Of a DNA stretch of 64,000 nt, positions 9,420 to 15,883 are shown one piece after another. Every line of letters starts with the position of its first letter. Position 1 is the first letter of the stretch. The stretch spans positions 3,755,208 through 3,819,207 of the forward strand of contig NZ_KQ031391.1 in NCBI RefSeq assembly GCF_000966285.1, given 5' to 3'. A program made the position numbers and the translations under genes. Origin of the DNA: Pseudofrankia sp. DC12 (GTDB lineage: Bacteria; Actinomycetota; Actinomycetes; Frankiales; Frankiaceae). A model generated the notes under the pieces. It worked only from the letters and a program-made list of their open reading frames with translations, did not search any database and was not told the DNA's origin.

Positions 9420-10658
9420 TCACTTCTGGTCTCGTTCGTCCTTCCAGAGCAGCGACCCGACCCGATCGGCGACGTCCCGGCGGACGGGCTCGGTCAGGTG
9501 CTGGTACCTCGCCGCCATGGCGGTGTTGGACCACCCCATGATCCCCATCACGGTCCGATCTGGCACGCCCAGCAGGAGAAGAACCGTCGCCGCGGTATGC
9601 CTGGCGTCATGCAACCGGCCGTCGCGGATCTTGGCGGCGGCCAGAAGCCGTTTCCACTCGGAATAGTCCGTCCGGGGATTCGTCGGACCGCCGGTCGGCG
9701 TCGCGAACAACCAGCCGCCTTCCACCCACATGTCGGCGGCGTCGAGGCGCTCGCGGTCTTGTGTCTCGCGGTGCTTGCGCAGCAACGCGACCAGCTCGTC
9801 GGGAAGTCCGATGACACGCTTGCCTGCGCGGGATTTCGTCTCGGCAGTCTCGGCGCGCTTCGGGAACCGTTTCGGGCAGTAGCCGCCGTGTTTCTGACCG
9901 CAGGTCCCGCCGCACCCGTGCGCCCATTTCGGGCGCAGGCGGTTTCGACGCACCCGGAGGGCTCCCGCGTCGAGGTCGACGTCAGTCCATTTCAGGCCAA
10001 GCGTCTCGCCCTGTCGCAAACCGAACGCGAGCGCGATTGCCCATCGCGCGCTGTTCCGCCGATCGTCCGCGGCGTCGAGTAGCCGCTTGACCTCCGCGAC
10101 CCCGTACGGCTCGATCTCCTCCTCGACGACGCGGGGGGCCTTGGCCAACGTCGCCGGATTCTGGGTTATGTAGCCCCGGCGCTTGGCCTCGTTGAGCGCA
10201 GTCCTGACGGTCCGGTGGGCCTGGTGCGCCGTGGCGGACTTCTTCCCGTTACGGATCATCTTCACGTAGAGCCGCTCCAGGTGCTCGGGCTCCAGCTTGT
10301 CGAGGCGGTGAGCGCCGACTCCCGGGATCAGGTGGACACGTACGGCCACCTGGTAGCCGGACAGGGTGTTGTCGGCGACGGTGCCCGGGACGATGTTCTC
10401 GATCCAGTGCGTGAGCCACTTCGTGACGGTCCAGGGCTTCCCTGGCCTCTTGACCGTGCCCGCGTCACGCTCGCGCTCCAGCTTGCGGACCTTGGCGATG
10501 ACCTCGCTCTCGGTCTTGGCGCTGACGTGGCGTCGGTCGGGCTTGCCGTCGTCGCGGACGCCCAAGGTGACGCGCCCGTGCCAGCGTCCGTCCGACCCTT
10601 CGTAGATGGACGCCGCGCCGTTGGGGGCGCGGGTCCCTTCCTTTCGGTTCCGGGCCAC
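9420..10658 (-). CDS. int: tyrosine-type site-specific integrase
   Basis: 412 aa. An N-terminal AP2-like arm-binding region (SDGRWHGRVTLGVRDDGKPD), a SAM-like core-binding domain (residues 80-180) and a catalytic domain with Arg 215 (GLRQGE), His 350 and Arg 353 (LHDARHTAAT) and nucleophile Tyr 385 (AARYQHLT). A Cys/His-rich insertion at residues 248-263 (HGCGGTCGQKHGGYC) is a possible zinc site of the kind found in AICE integrases. It recombines attP with the tRNA-Ser attB. Its stop is 65 bp from attL, and xis lies 10 bp upstream on the same strand. Confidence 0.95.
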   Translation of the reverse strand: MARNRKEGTRAPNGAASIYEGSDGRWHGRVTLGVRDDGKPDRRHVSAKTESEVIAKVRKLERERDAGTVKRPGKPWTVTKWLTHWIENIVPGTVADNTLSGYQVAVRVHLIPGVGAHRLDKLEPEHLERLYVKMIRNGKKSATAHQAHRTVRTALNEAKRRGYITQNPATLAKAPRVVEEEIEPYGVAEVKRLLDAADDRRNSARWAIALAFGLRQGETLGLKWTDVDLDAGALRVRRNRLRPKWAHGCGGTCGQKHGGYCPKRFPKRAETAETKSRAGKRVIGLPDELVALLRKHRETQDRERLDAADMWVEGGWLFATPTGGPTNPRTDYSEWKRLLAAAKIRDGRLHDARHTAATVLLLLGVPDRTVMGIMGWSNTAMAARYQHLTEPVRRDVADRVGSLLWKDERDQK

Positions 10659-10668
10659 TGGGCTCCCC

Positions 10669-10860
10669 TCAGGCGGCGGCGTCGAGCTGGGCGGCGTAGG
10701 CGTCGAGATCGGTCACCCGGACGCGCCGCGCCCGGCCGATCCGGACGGACTTGAGGGCGCCGGTCCTTATGAGCGCGTAGGTCGTGGTGCGGCCAAGGCC
10801 CAGCACGTCGGCGGCTTCCTCGACGGTGAGCAGGAGCTTTGGGGCGGTGGGGGCGGTCAT
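10669..10860 (-). CDS. xis: excisionase (MerR-type winged HTH)
   Basis: 63 aa: LTVEEAADVLGLGRTTTYALIRTGALKSVRIGRARRV is the helix-turn-helix excisionase pattern in which the tail contacts DNA through basic residues. It would bind att arms to favour excision by Int. It directly precedes int with a 10-bp gap, as in other AICEs. Start is ATG 10860. Confidence 0.9.
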   Translation of the reverse strand: MTAPTAPKLLLTVEEAADVLGLGRTTTYALIRTGALKSVRIGRARRVRVTDLDAYAAQLDAAA

Positions 10861-10890
10861 AGCGCGGGTCCTCCTCGGAGGTCGTCGACG

Positions 10891-12153
10891 TCAGGCGGTG
10901 GCGGCGGTGTGGCCGTGGTCGAACGGCTCGTCAGGAGTGCCGTCCCATCCGTCCCAAGCGTCCCGTCGCAGGTCAGCGCGGGACGCTTGGTTGCGGTGGG
11001 ACGGATCGATCCGTACCAGGGCCGCGATCCGTCCCGGCTCGACGTCGGGCGGGGCCTCGTCGGGCGGGGTGGGTTCGGGTGGGCAGTAGCGCTGCCAGGC
11101 GTCGGTGAAGGCGGCGCGGAGGTAGCCCTTGGCTTGGCTGTCGGGGAACCGGTGGTTGGCGCTCTGGATGCCGTATTCGCGGAGCATGGCGCCGAGTCGG
11201 TGGCTGGTGAGTCCGGCCGGTCCGGACTCGGACCACGGTGCTTCGGGGTCGGTGTTGAGGGCGTGCAGGAGTCGGGCGGTAGGGATCGCGTCGAGGCCGG
11301 TCATGGCGGTGCGGCAGTCGATGAGCAGCCGGGTCCGCAGTGAGGTGGTGTCGGCGTCGCCGGGGTTCGAGGTGAGCGCGAGGACGGCGCGGCGGGCTAG
11401 GTCGGGCCAGGGGCCGGCGGCGTGGTCGGCCACGGCGATGAGCGGTTCCCAGGTGTCCGCAGCCCGGTCCTCGACGGGCATGGCCGGCTCGGCCTTCTCG
11501 AGTACGGCCAGGCCGGGGCGTAGCCAGGCTTCGAGGTCGGCGGCTAGGTCGCGCAGGGCGGGGCGGTCGCGGCGGTGGCGGTAGGGGGCGACGGTTTCGC
11601 CGGGGGCGCGGCGGCGCATGTGGATGACCACCGCGCGGTCCTCGATCGTGTCGGGCATGGCGCCGATGCCGGCGAGGGCTGCCATGGCGAAGGTGGGGCA
11701 TTCGTCGAGCTGGCGGTTGACGTGGTCCCAGCGGATCGCCGGCCGGTTGCGCTGGTGCCCGGCGTTCAGCAGCCCGCGCAGATCCTCGTTGCCCTCACCG
11801 GCCTTGCCAGCGGTGAAGATCGTGTCCGCTTCGTCGACCAGCAGCGTCGGCGGGTCCTCGTTGATGCTCCGGTAGATCGCCGCGGACGTGGCGTTGACGG
11901 TGATCAGGGGCCGGTGGCAGGTCGCCTCGACGACGTCGAGGAGGCGGGACTTGCCGCAGCGCTTCTCGGGGGCGCGGATGACGAGCCGGGGTGCGTGTGC
12001 CCAGGCGGGTTGGGCGTGGCTGGCGGCGATCCACAGGACGACTCCGGTGGTCGCGTCGTCGGACGGGAGGATGACGTAGCGGGTCAGCGCGGCCCTCAGC
12101 GCGTCCAGGAGCGTCGCACCGGTCAGGCCCGGCCCCTCGGGCTGGACGGTCAT
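10891..12153 (-). CDS. DUF3631 P-loop ATPase, AICE replication protein
   Basis: 420 aa from ATG 12153, which has AGGAG 8 nt upstream; a longer frame upstream is not used because its translation is low-complexity and overlaps the prim-pol gene. A P-loop (APEKRCGKSRLLDVVE), Walker B (TLLVDEADTIF), and the helical DUF3631 domain (GIGAMPDTIEDRAVVIHMRRR) are visible. Such proteins accompany prim-pol in actinobacterial plasmids and AICEs and probably act as the replicative helicase or loader. The C-terminal 45 residues (RIDPSHRNQASRADLRRDAW and beyond) are encoded by an iteron-containing repeat found again near 13.7 kb. Confidence 0.85.
   Translation of the reverse strand: MTVQPEGPGLTGATLLDALRAALTRYVILPSDDATTGVVLWIAASHAQPAWAHAPRLVIRAPEKRCGKSRLLDVVEATCHRPLITVNATSAAIYRSINEDPPTLLVDEADTIFTAGKAGEGNEDLRGLLNAGHQRNRPAIRWDHVNRQLDECPTFAMAALAGIGAMPDTIEDRAVVIHMRRRAPGETVAPYRHRRDRPALRDLAADLEAWLRPGLAVLEKAEPAMPVEDRAADTWEPLIAVADHAAGPWPDLARRAVLALTSNPGDADTTSLRTRLLIDCRTAMTGLDAIPTARLLHALNTDPEAPWSESGPAGLTSHRLGAMLREYGIQSANHRFPDSQAKGYLRAAFTDAWQRYCPPEPTPPDEAPPDVEPGRIAALVRIDPSHRNQASRADLRRDAWDGWDGTPDEPFDHGHTAATA
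10941..11017. repeat. inverted repeat copy A with GGGACG iterons
   Basis: Roughly 77 bp, about 85 % identical to the reverse complement of 13703-13782. It holds, on the minus strand, three 9-bp iterons (GGGACGCTT, GGGACGGAT, GGGACG) and a near-palindrome at 10998-11017. It lies inside the 3' end of the DUF3631 gene. Confidence 0.75.
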
Positions 12154-12269
12154 AGCGTCGCTCCTGTGGGCCGCGAGGGGCCGTAGCTGAGACGCTGAGA
12201 GGGCCGTAGAGCCACGTTTTCGACCCGGGTGGGGTGATGGGTTGGGGTGGATCGGCCCTGCCGGGTCAT
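12150..12269 (-). CDS. 39-aa linking ORF between prim-pol and DUF3631 ATPase
   Basis: ATG 12269 overlaps the prim-pol stop in ATGA, and its own stop (12150-12152) overlaps the DUF3631 start in another ATGA. The peptide starts MTRQGRSTPTHHPTRVENV and is basic without recognisable domain. The double overlap suggests translational coupling of the three cistrons; whether the peptide itself has a function cannot be told. Confidence 0.45.
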   Translation of the reverse strand: MTRQGRSTPTHHPTRVENVALRPSQRLSYGPSRPTGATL

Positions 12270-13171
12270 AGCGGGACTCCTTCGTCGCGGAACCCGCCGC
12301 CGATCGCGGCGCGGATGTCGCGGTCGGTCTGATCGGCCGCGCGGCCGGCGTCGGCAAGTGCGCCGCAGGCGTCGCCGGGGTCGAGGTGGCCGGCGGCGAC
12401 GAGCCGGGCGACACCGCGGGCGGCGCCGTAGAGCGTCGTGCGGCGGCGGCCTTCGGGTGCGTGGGCGACGGCGGACAGGTGCGCGGCCATCAGCAGGTCG
12501 GGGTGGGAGATGCCCCCGCCCCCGCCACCGCGCCGCGCGCTTGGCGGGCGGGCTGGCGGTCTCGGGGTGGCCAGGTGGGACGGCTGGGCGGTGGGCGCCG
12601 ATGGTCGGGTGACGGCGGTGTGGAGGGCGGGGGGCATCTCCTCGACGCCGCGGCGGACGGTCCAGCGGTAGGGGCGGTGGCTGGTGGGGTGGGTCGAGGG
12701 CGGGGCGACGACGTAGCCGCCGTCGGCCTTGACGTCGATGCCGTCCCGGCCCGGGAGCGGCCGGGACAGGACGGGCGGGCCGGGGTGGGCGTAGTAGAGG
12801 TGCCAGCCCCCGCCGCCAGACGCGACGGCGGCGGTTGGGGTCATCAGCGCCGGGTCGAGGCGACCGCCATGGGCGGGGTCGATGTCGATGACGACCAGGC
12901 CGGCGGCGGTGCCGGTCCGGATCGCCAGTAGCCCCCTTGGGACCGCGGAGAGCATGGCGGCGGCGCGGTCGGGGTCGAGGGTGGCGGCGTAGAAGCCGTG
13001 GCACGTCAGGCAGGCGCAGGCCTGCCGGTCGTGGTCGCGGCCGGCCTGGTGACAGGGCGGGCAGTTGGCGACGGGGCGTTTCGTCCGTCCCAGGACGAAC
13101 ACCGGCCAGCCCGTCGCCGCGTAGTGCCGCGCGGCGGCCAGCATCGCCGGATCATCCGGCCGGCGGATCAC
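12266..13171 (-). CDS. bifunctional DNA primase/polymerase (prim-pol)
   Basis: 301 aa from GTG 13171, which overlaps the upstream gene's stop in GTGA. The much longer open frame upstream is arginine/proline noise. A zinc cluster (CPPCHQAGRDHDRQACACLTC) precedes the catalytic acidic pair in LVVIDIDPAHGG, followed by SGGGGWHLYY and GGYVVAPPSTH, which are the ordered motifs of the archaeo-eukaryotic primase-like prim-pol domain. The C-terminal helical part (LLMAAHLSAVAHAPEGRRRTTLYGAARGVA) is also typical. It would prime and extend element DNA together with the DUF3631 ATPase. Confidence 0.9.
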   Translation of the reverse strand: MIRRPDDPAMLAAARHYAATGWPVFVLGRTKRPVANCPPCHQAGRDHDRQACACLTCHGFYAATLDPDRAAAMLSAVPRGLLAIRTGTAAGLVVIDIDPAHGGRLDPALMTPTAAVASGGGGWHLYYAHPGPPVLSRPLPGRDGIDVKADGGYVVAPPSTHPTSHRPYRWTVRRGVEEMPPALHTAVTRPSAPTAQPSHLATPRPPARPPSARRGGGGGGISHPDLLMAAHLSAVAHAPEGRRRTTLYGAARGVARLVAAGHLDPGDACGALADAGRAADQTDRDIRAAIGGGFRDEGVPL

Positions 13172-13596
13172 GCCGCGCCGCCGAACAGGCCGTCGAACAG
13201 GCCGGGCTGGTGGGCGCAGGAATCGCACACCACCCCGCCCGGCCGGGGGTTGGGGTCGGCGGCGGGGAGCTCGACGGGGCCGCGGCAAACCTTGCAGGGC
13301 CGGGTGGTCGTGGCCGGCGGGACGAGCGCGAGCGCGGCGCGCAGACCTCGGGTGAGGAACACCCATGACGGGCAGGCGCGTGACCCGGTCCGGTAGCGGA
13401 ACCCGCAGCCCAGGCAGGTCGTGGGGCGCTTGCCGCGGGCGGCGGCGGCGGGCTGGTGGCGGTCGATGACCGTGTCGGCGTCGGCCCGGTCGAGGCGGAC
13501 CCGGCCGGCGGCCAGCGCGGTCAGGATGAGCGGGTCGAGCTGGCCGGGCGGCGCGGCGGCCGGCGGCGTGGGGCGGTGCGGGGCGGGACTGGGCAT
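13168..13596 (-). CDS. double zinc-ribbon protein of the AICE replication operon
   Basis: 142 aa. After a Pro-rich N-terminus, Cys pairs occur as CLGCGF, a Cys in SRACPSW, CKVCRGP and CDSC, consistent with two zinc ribbons. The stop overlaps the prim-pol GTG in GTGA, so the two are translationally coupled. Role unknown; DNA binding or interaction with prim-pol is an inference from context. Confidence 0.7.
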   Translation of the reverse strand: MPSPAPHRPTPPAAAPPGQLDPLILTALAAGRVRLDRADADTVIDRHQPAAAARGKRPTTCLGCGFRYRTGSRACPSWVFLTRGLRAALALVPPATTTRPCKVCRGPVELPAADPNPRPGGVVCDSCAHQPGLFDGLFGGAA

Positions 13597-13702
13597 GCGG
13601 GTCCTCCCGTGACAACGGGGCGGCGTGGCAGGGACCGGGCGCCCCGCCCGGCCGGCGGCAGAGGCGGGCCGGGCGGGGGCGCGAGGGCATGAGCGGGGTG
13701 GT

Positions 13703-13782
13703 GGGACGGATCGATCCGTCCCGGCGGGGGTATCCGTCCCGCGCTGACCTGCGGCGGGACGCTTGGGACGGTTGGGACGCTT
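13703..13782. other. candidate AICE replication origin: palindrome plus 9-bp iterons (inverted repeat copy B)
   Basis: A perfect 20-bp palindrome GGGACGGATCGATCCGTCCC (13703-13722), an inverted ATCCGTCCC (13732-13740), and three tandem 9-bp iterons GGGACGCTT, GGGACGGTT, GGGACGCTT (13756-13782) lie in the gap between ssb and the zinc-ribbon gene. The block is the reverse complement of 10941-11017 at about 85 %. Iterons next to prim-pol genes suggest a replication origin or Rep-binding region; this is inference. Confidence 0.6.
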
Positions 13783-13797
13783 ACCCCTGGCGGGGTG

Positions 13798-14307
13798 TTA
13801 GAACGGCGGCTCGTCGCTGTAGCCGCCGGCCGGCGGCGCCCACGGGTCATCGACAGTCGAGCCGGCCGAGCGGGCGGCGCCGGCCCCGGCCGGGGTGCGG
13901 CCCGCAGGGGTCGACCACTGGTCGCCGGTTGTCGGGCCGGTCCCGCGGGCGGCGCGCACGACCTTCGCGGTCGCGAACCGCAGCGACGGGCCGATCTCCT
14001 CGACGTCCAGCTCGACGACGGTCCGCTTCTGGCCGTCCTTCTCATACGAGTGCTGCTTGAGCCGGCCGACGACGATGACCCGGGCGCCCTTGGTCAGCGA
14101 CTCGGCGACGTGTTCGGCGGGCTGACGCCAGATCGAGCAGCGCATCCACAGCGTCTCGCCGTCGCGCCACTCGTTCGACGCCCGGTCGAGGGCGCGGGGG
14201 GTCGAGGCGACGGTGAAGCTCGTGACCTGCGCGCCGGTCGGCAGGATGCGAAGCTCCGGGTCGCCGGCCAGGTTCCCGATGATCGTGATGACGGTTTCGC
14301 CTGCCAT
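13798..14307 (-). CDS. ssb: single-stranded DNA-binding protein
   Basis: 169 aa. The OB-fold begins [22 protein letters not shown], with [27 protein letters not shown] and [18 protein letters not shown] Gly/Ala/Pro linker ends in the acidic tip DEPPF used by SSB for partner binding (usual consensus DDDIPF). Element-encoded copy for replication or establishment after transfer. A leader with AAGGGAG precedes the ATG and is duplicated at 15146-15225. Confidence 0.95.
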   Translation of the reverse strand: MAGETVITIIGNLAGDPELRILPTGAQVTSFTVASTPRALDRASNEWRDGETLWMRCSIWRQPAEHVAESLTKGARVIVVGRLKQHSYEKDGQKRTVVELDVEEIGPSLRFATAKVVRAARGTGPTTGDQWSTPAGRTPAGAGAARSAGSTVDDPWAPPAGGYSDEPPF

Positions 14308-14309
14308 GC

Positions 14310-14389
14310 TGGAAACTCCCTTGCTCTGTGATGAGGGGTGAGGGCCGGGGCGCGGCGGCTTCTTGGCGGTTGGCGCCGCGCCCCGGGCG
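14310..14389 (-). repeat. 80-bp duplicated leader, copy 1 (upstream of ssb)
   Basis: 79 of 80 positions match 15146-15225. Transcribed leftward it gives a GC hairpin (arms around CCGGGGCGCGGCG and CGCCGCGCCCCGG) and then the AAGGGAG ribosome site just before the ssb start. Confidence 0.9.
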
Positions 14390-14392
14390 GTG

Positions 14393-14560
14393 CTAACTGG
14401 CCCGCTGGACGGGCCGGGCCGTCGGGCCGTGGGCGGCGAGAGTGTGGGTGTGCAGGGCGGTGTCGGTGCCGAACCGCCGGCGGCAGTCCGGGCAGATGAG
14501 CTGGGTGGCGACCGCGCGGTTGATCGACGCGCGGACCCGGGTCGGGTTGTTACGAGCCAT
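14393..14560 (-). CDS. 55-aa C2H2 zinc-finger microprotein
   Basis: ATG 14560 overlaps the stop of the upstream 133-aa gene in ATGA. The peptide contains [19 protein letters not shown] followed by AAH, a C2H2-type arrangement (C-x2-C, then two His). It probably binds nucleic acid. The gene is followed by the hairpin within the duplicated leader ahead of ssb. Confidence 0.7.
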   Translation of the reverse strand: MARNNPTRVRASINRAVATQLICPDCRRRFGTDTALHTHTLAAHGPTARPVQRAS

Positions 14561-14961
14561 CAGTGCTGGGCTCCTTCCGTACGGGTGGTCGGTGGGAGGT
14601 CGGCGGCGCGGAGGACCCGGACGCCGGGGCGAAGCTGGGTGACGGCGATCCGGTGGCGGCGTAGCTCTGCCGCGACGTGGCGCGGCGTCCAGTCGGCGTA
14701 GGCGTCCGGGGCGTGCGCCACCAGGGCGGGCAGAAGCTCCCCAACCGGGATCGAGGCCTGGCCGTGGAGGATCGCGGCGAGGTCGGCCAGGACGTCGGCC
14801 CGGGTGGGGGCGGGGAGTTCGGCGTCGATGTCGACGCGCAGCTCGTCGGCGTAGAACACCGACGCGAACGGCTCCGAGACGTCCAGCACGTCAAGGTGCA
14901 GCAGCAGCGCGGTCAGGGCGCCGGAGATCTCGTCGGGCGTGCCGAAGACGCTGACCTTCAC
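14560..14961 (-). CDS. hypothetical AICE protein, 133 aa
   Basis: Starts at GTG 14961 (VKVSVFGTPDEISGALTALL) and ends overlapping the zinc-finger gene. Alternating helices and strands, acidic N-terminal half (VFYADELRVDIDAELPAP), no motif I recognise. Coupled on both sides to small zinc proteins, so likely part of the same operon. Confidence 0.65.
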   Translation of the reverse strand: MKVSVFGTPDEISGALTALLLHLDVLDVSEPFASVFYADELRVDIDAELPAPTRADVLADLAAILHGQASIPVGELLPALVAHAPDAYADWTPRHVAAELRRHRIAVTQLRPGVRVLRAADLPPTTRTEGAQH

Positions 14962-14966
14962 CGGGG

Positions 14967-15143
14967 CTACCGCCGCCGACGGGTCGTCGTCGTGGTGGTG
15001 GCGCGGCCCTGGCCGCCGCCGACCGGCCCGCGGCGGGCGGGGCAGGTGTACTGCTGGTGAGTCGCGAGGAGCTGGCTGGCCTCGCCGGGGCTGCTGAGCT
15101 GCTGCGAGGTGACCCCGCAGTCTGGGCAGGTGTACTGCGCCAT
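14967..15143 (-). CDS. 58-aa zinc-binding microprotein
   Basis: MAQYTCPDCGVTSQQLSSPG and later ATHQQYTCPARR give Cys-x2-Cys plus His and a last Cys, a minimal zinc site, and a Thr/Arg tail. Its ATG (15143) is preceded by AAGGGAG in the second copy of the 80-bp leader. Five nt separate it from the next gene. Function unknown. Confidence 0.65.
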   Translation of the reverse strand: MAQYTCPDCGVTSQQLSSPGEASQLLATHQQYTCPARRGPVGGGQGRATTTTTTRRRR

Positions 15144-15145
15144 GA

Positions 15146-15225
15146 TGGAAACTCCCTTGCTCTGCGATGAGGGGTGAGGGCCGGGGCGCGGCGGCTTCTT
15201 GGCGGTTGGCGCCGCGCCCCGGGCG
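15146..15225 (-). repeat. 80-bp duplicated leader, copy 2
   Basis: Differs from 14310-14389 at one position. It contains a strong hairpin that may terminate the upstream gene (stop at 15229) and the ribosome site for the 58-aa gene. Confidence 0.9.
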
Positions 15226-15228
15226 AGG

Positions 15229-15378
15229 TCAGAGGACGGTCGCGAGCAACACGGCGACCCACAGGCAGGCGTGGGTCGTGCCGGCGCGGCGGATCTTCGG
15301 GTTGGTCTTCGACAGGGGGCAGGCGGTGTTGGTACACACGCCGCTTTCGACCTTGGCGCCGCAGTGGATGCAGTCCAT
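15229..15378 (-). CDS. 49-aa zinc-ribbon/TM microprotein
   Basis: ATG 15378; MDCIHCGAKVESGVCTNTAC shows two Cys pairs of a short zinc ribbon and ends in a hydrophobic segment (ACLWVAVLLATVL) that could insert in the membrane. The stop lies 4 bp before the duplicated leader. AICE transfer regions often contain tiny membrane proteins; role here unknown. Confidence 0.6.
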   Translation of the reverse strand: MDCIHCGAKVESGVCTNTACPLSKTNPKIRRAGTTHACLWVAVLLATVL

Positions 15379-15423
15379 GTCTCGGTCCTTCCGTGAGGTG
15401 GTGGCTAGCGACTGGTTTGGTCG

Positions 15424-15606
15424 TCAGAGGGCGGCGATGAACTCGCCCAGGCCCGCGGTGATCTGGGTCAGGACGTGGCCGGCGACGGCGAGGTCGGCGG
15501 CGGTGGTGGTCGGGGCGGTGGCGGCGGCCCAGAGGAACAGGCCGACCGTGGCGGCGAGGGCCCAGGGCCAGCGGGCGCGGGGTCGTAGCCGGGTCTGGTG
15601 GCGCAT
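15424..15606 (-). CDS. 60-aa membrane protein (Spd-like position)
   Basis: Basic N-terminus (MRHQTRLRPRARWPW) and two hydrophobic stretches (ALAATVGLFLWAAA and VAGHVLTQITAGLGEFIAAL). GGAG lies 9 nt upstream of the ATG. It follows traB on the same strand, where pSAM2-like elements have spread (spd) genes; that role is inferred only from position. Confidence 0.6.
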   Translation of the reverse strand: MRHQTRLRPRARWPWALAATVGLFLWAAATAPTTTAADLAVAGHVLTQITAGLGEFIAAL

Positions 15607-15729
15607 GGAGGGTTCTCCGTTCTGTCACGCTGTGTGACGGTTGGTGGGTGTGGGTGGGGAGGGGAGGGAGGCGCAGGAGGGCGTCTCGATCGCGGTTTCG
15701 GGGTGTGGGCTGGCTGGTTGGGGGTCGGG

Positions 15730-15875
15730 TCCCTCGGGTCCCTTGGCTCCCCTGGGGGTGTGGCCTGCGACTGTTCGCGCTGCTAGACGGCGGTGGCGGG
15801 CGCGGGGAGGCGGTGAGGGAGCTGGCGAGGGAGAACTCCCTCGGTCCCTCGGTCCTCCCTCGCGGGTTCCCTCGG
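15730..15875 (-). promoter_or_regulatory. candidate clt/TraB-recognition repeats (CCGAGGGA)
   Basis: Read on the minus strand, the 8-mer CCGAGGGA occurs perfectly at 15730-15737, 15837-15844, 15845-15852 (the last two head to tail) and 15868-15875, with one-mismatch copies at 15739-15746 and 15856-15863. They lie within 155 bp directly downstream of the traB stop. In pSVH1 and relatives, TraB binds directly repeated 8-bp sequences in a clt locus beside traB. The assignment is by analogy. Confidence 0.55.
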
Positions 15876-15883
15876 CCGGACGG

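Noticed and set aside
12154-12414. N-terminal extension of the DUF3631 frame
   Set aside because: Pro/Ser-rich noise overlapping prim-pol; the ATG at 12153 has a ribosome site.
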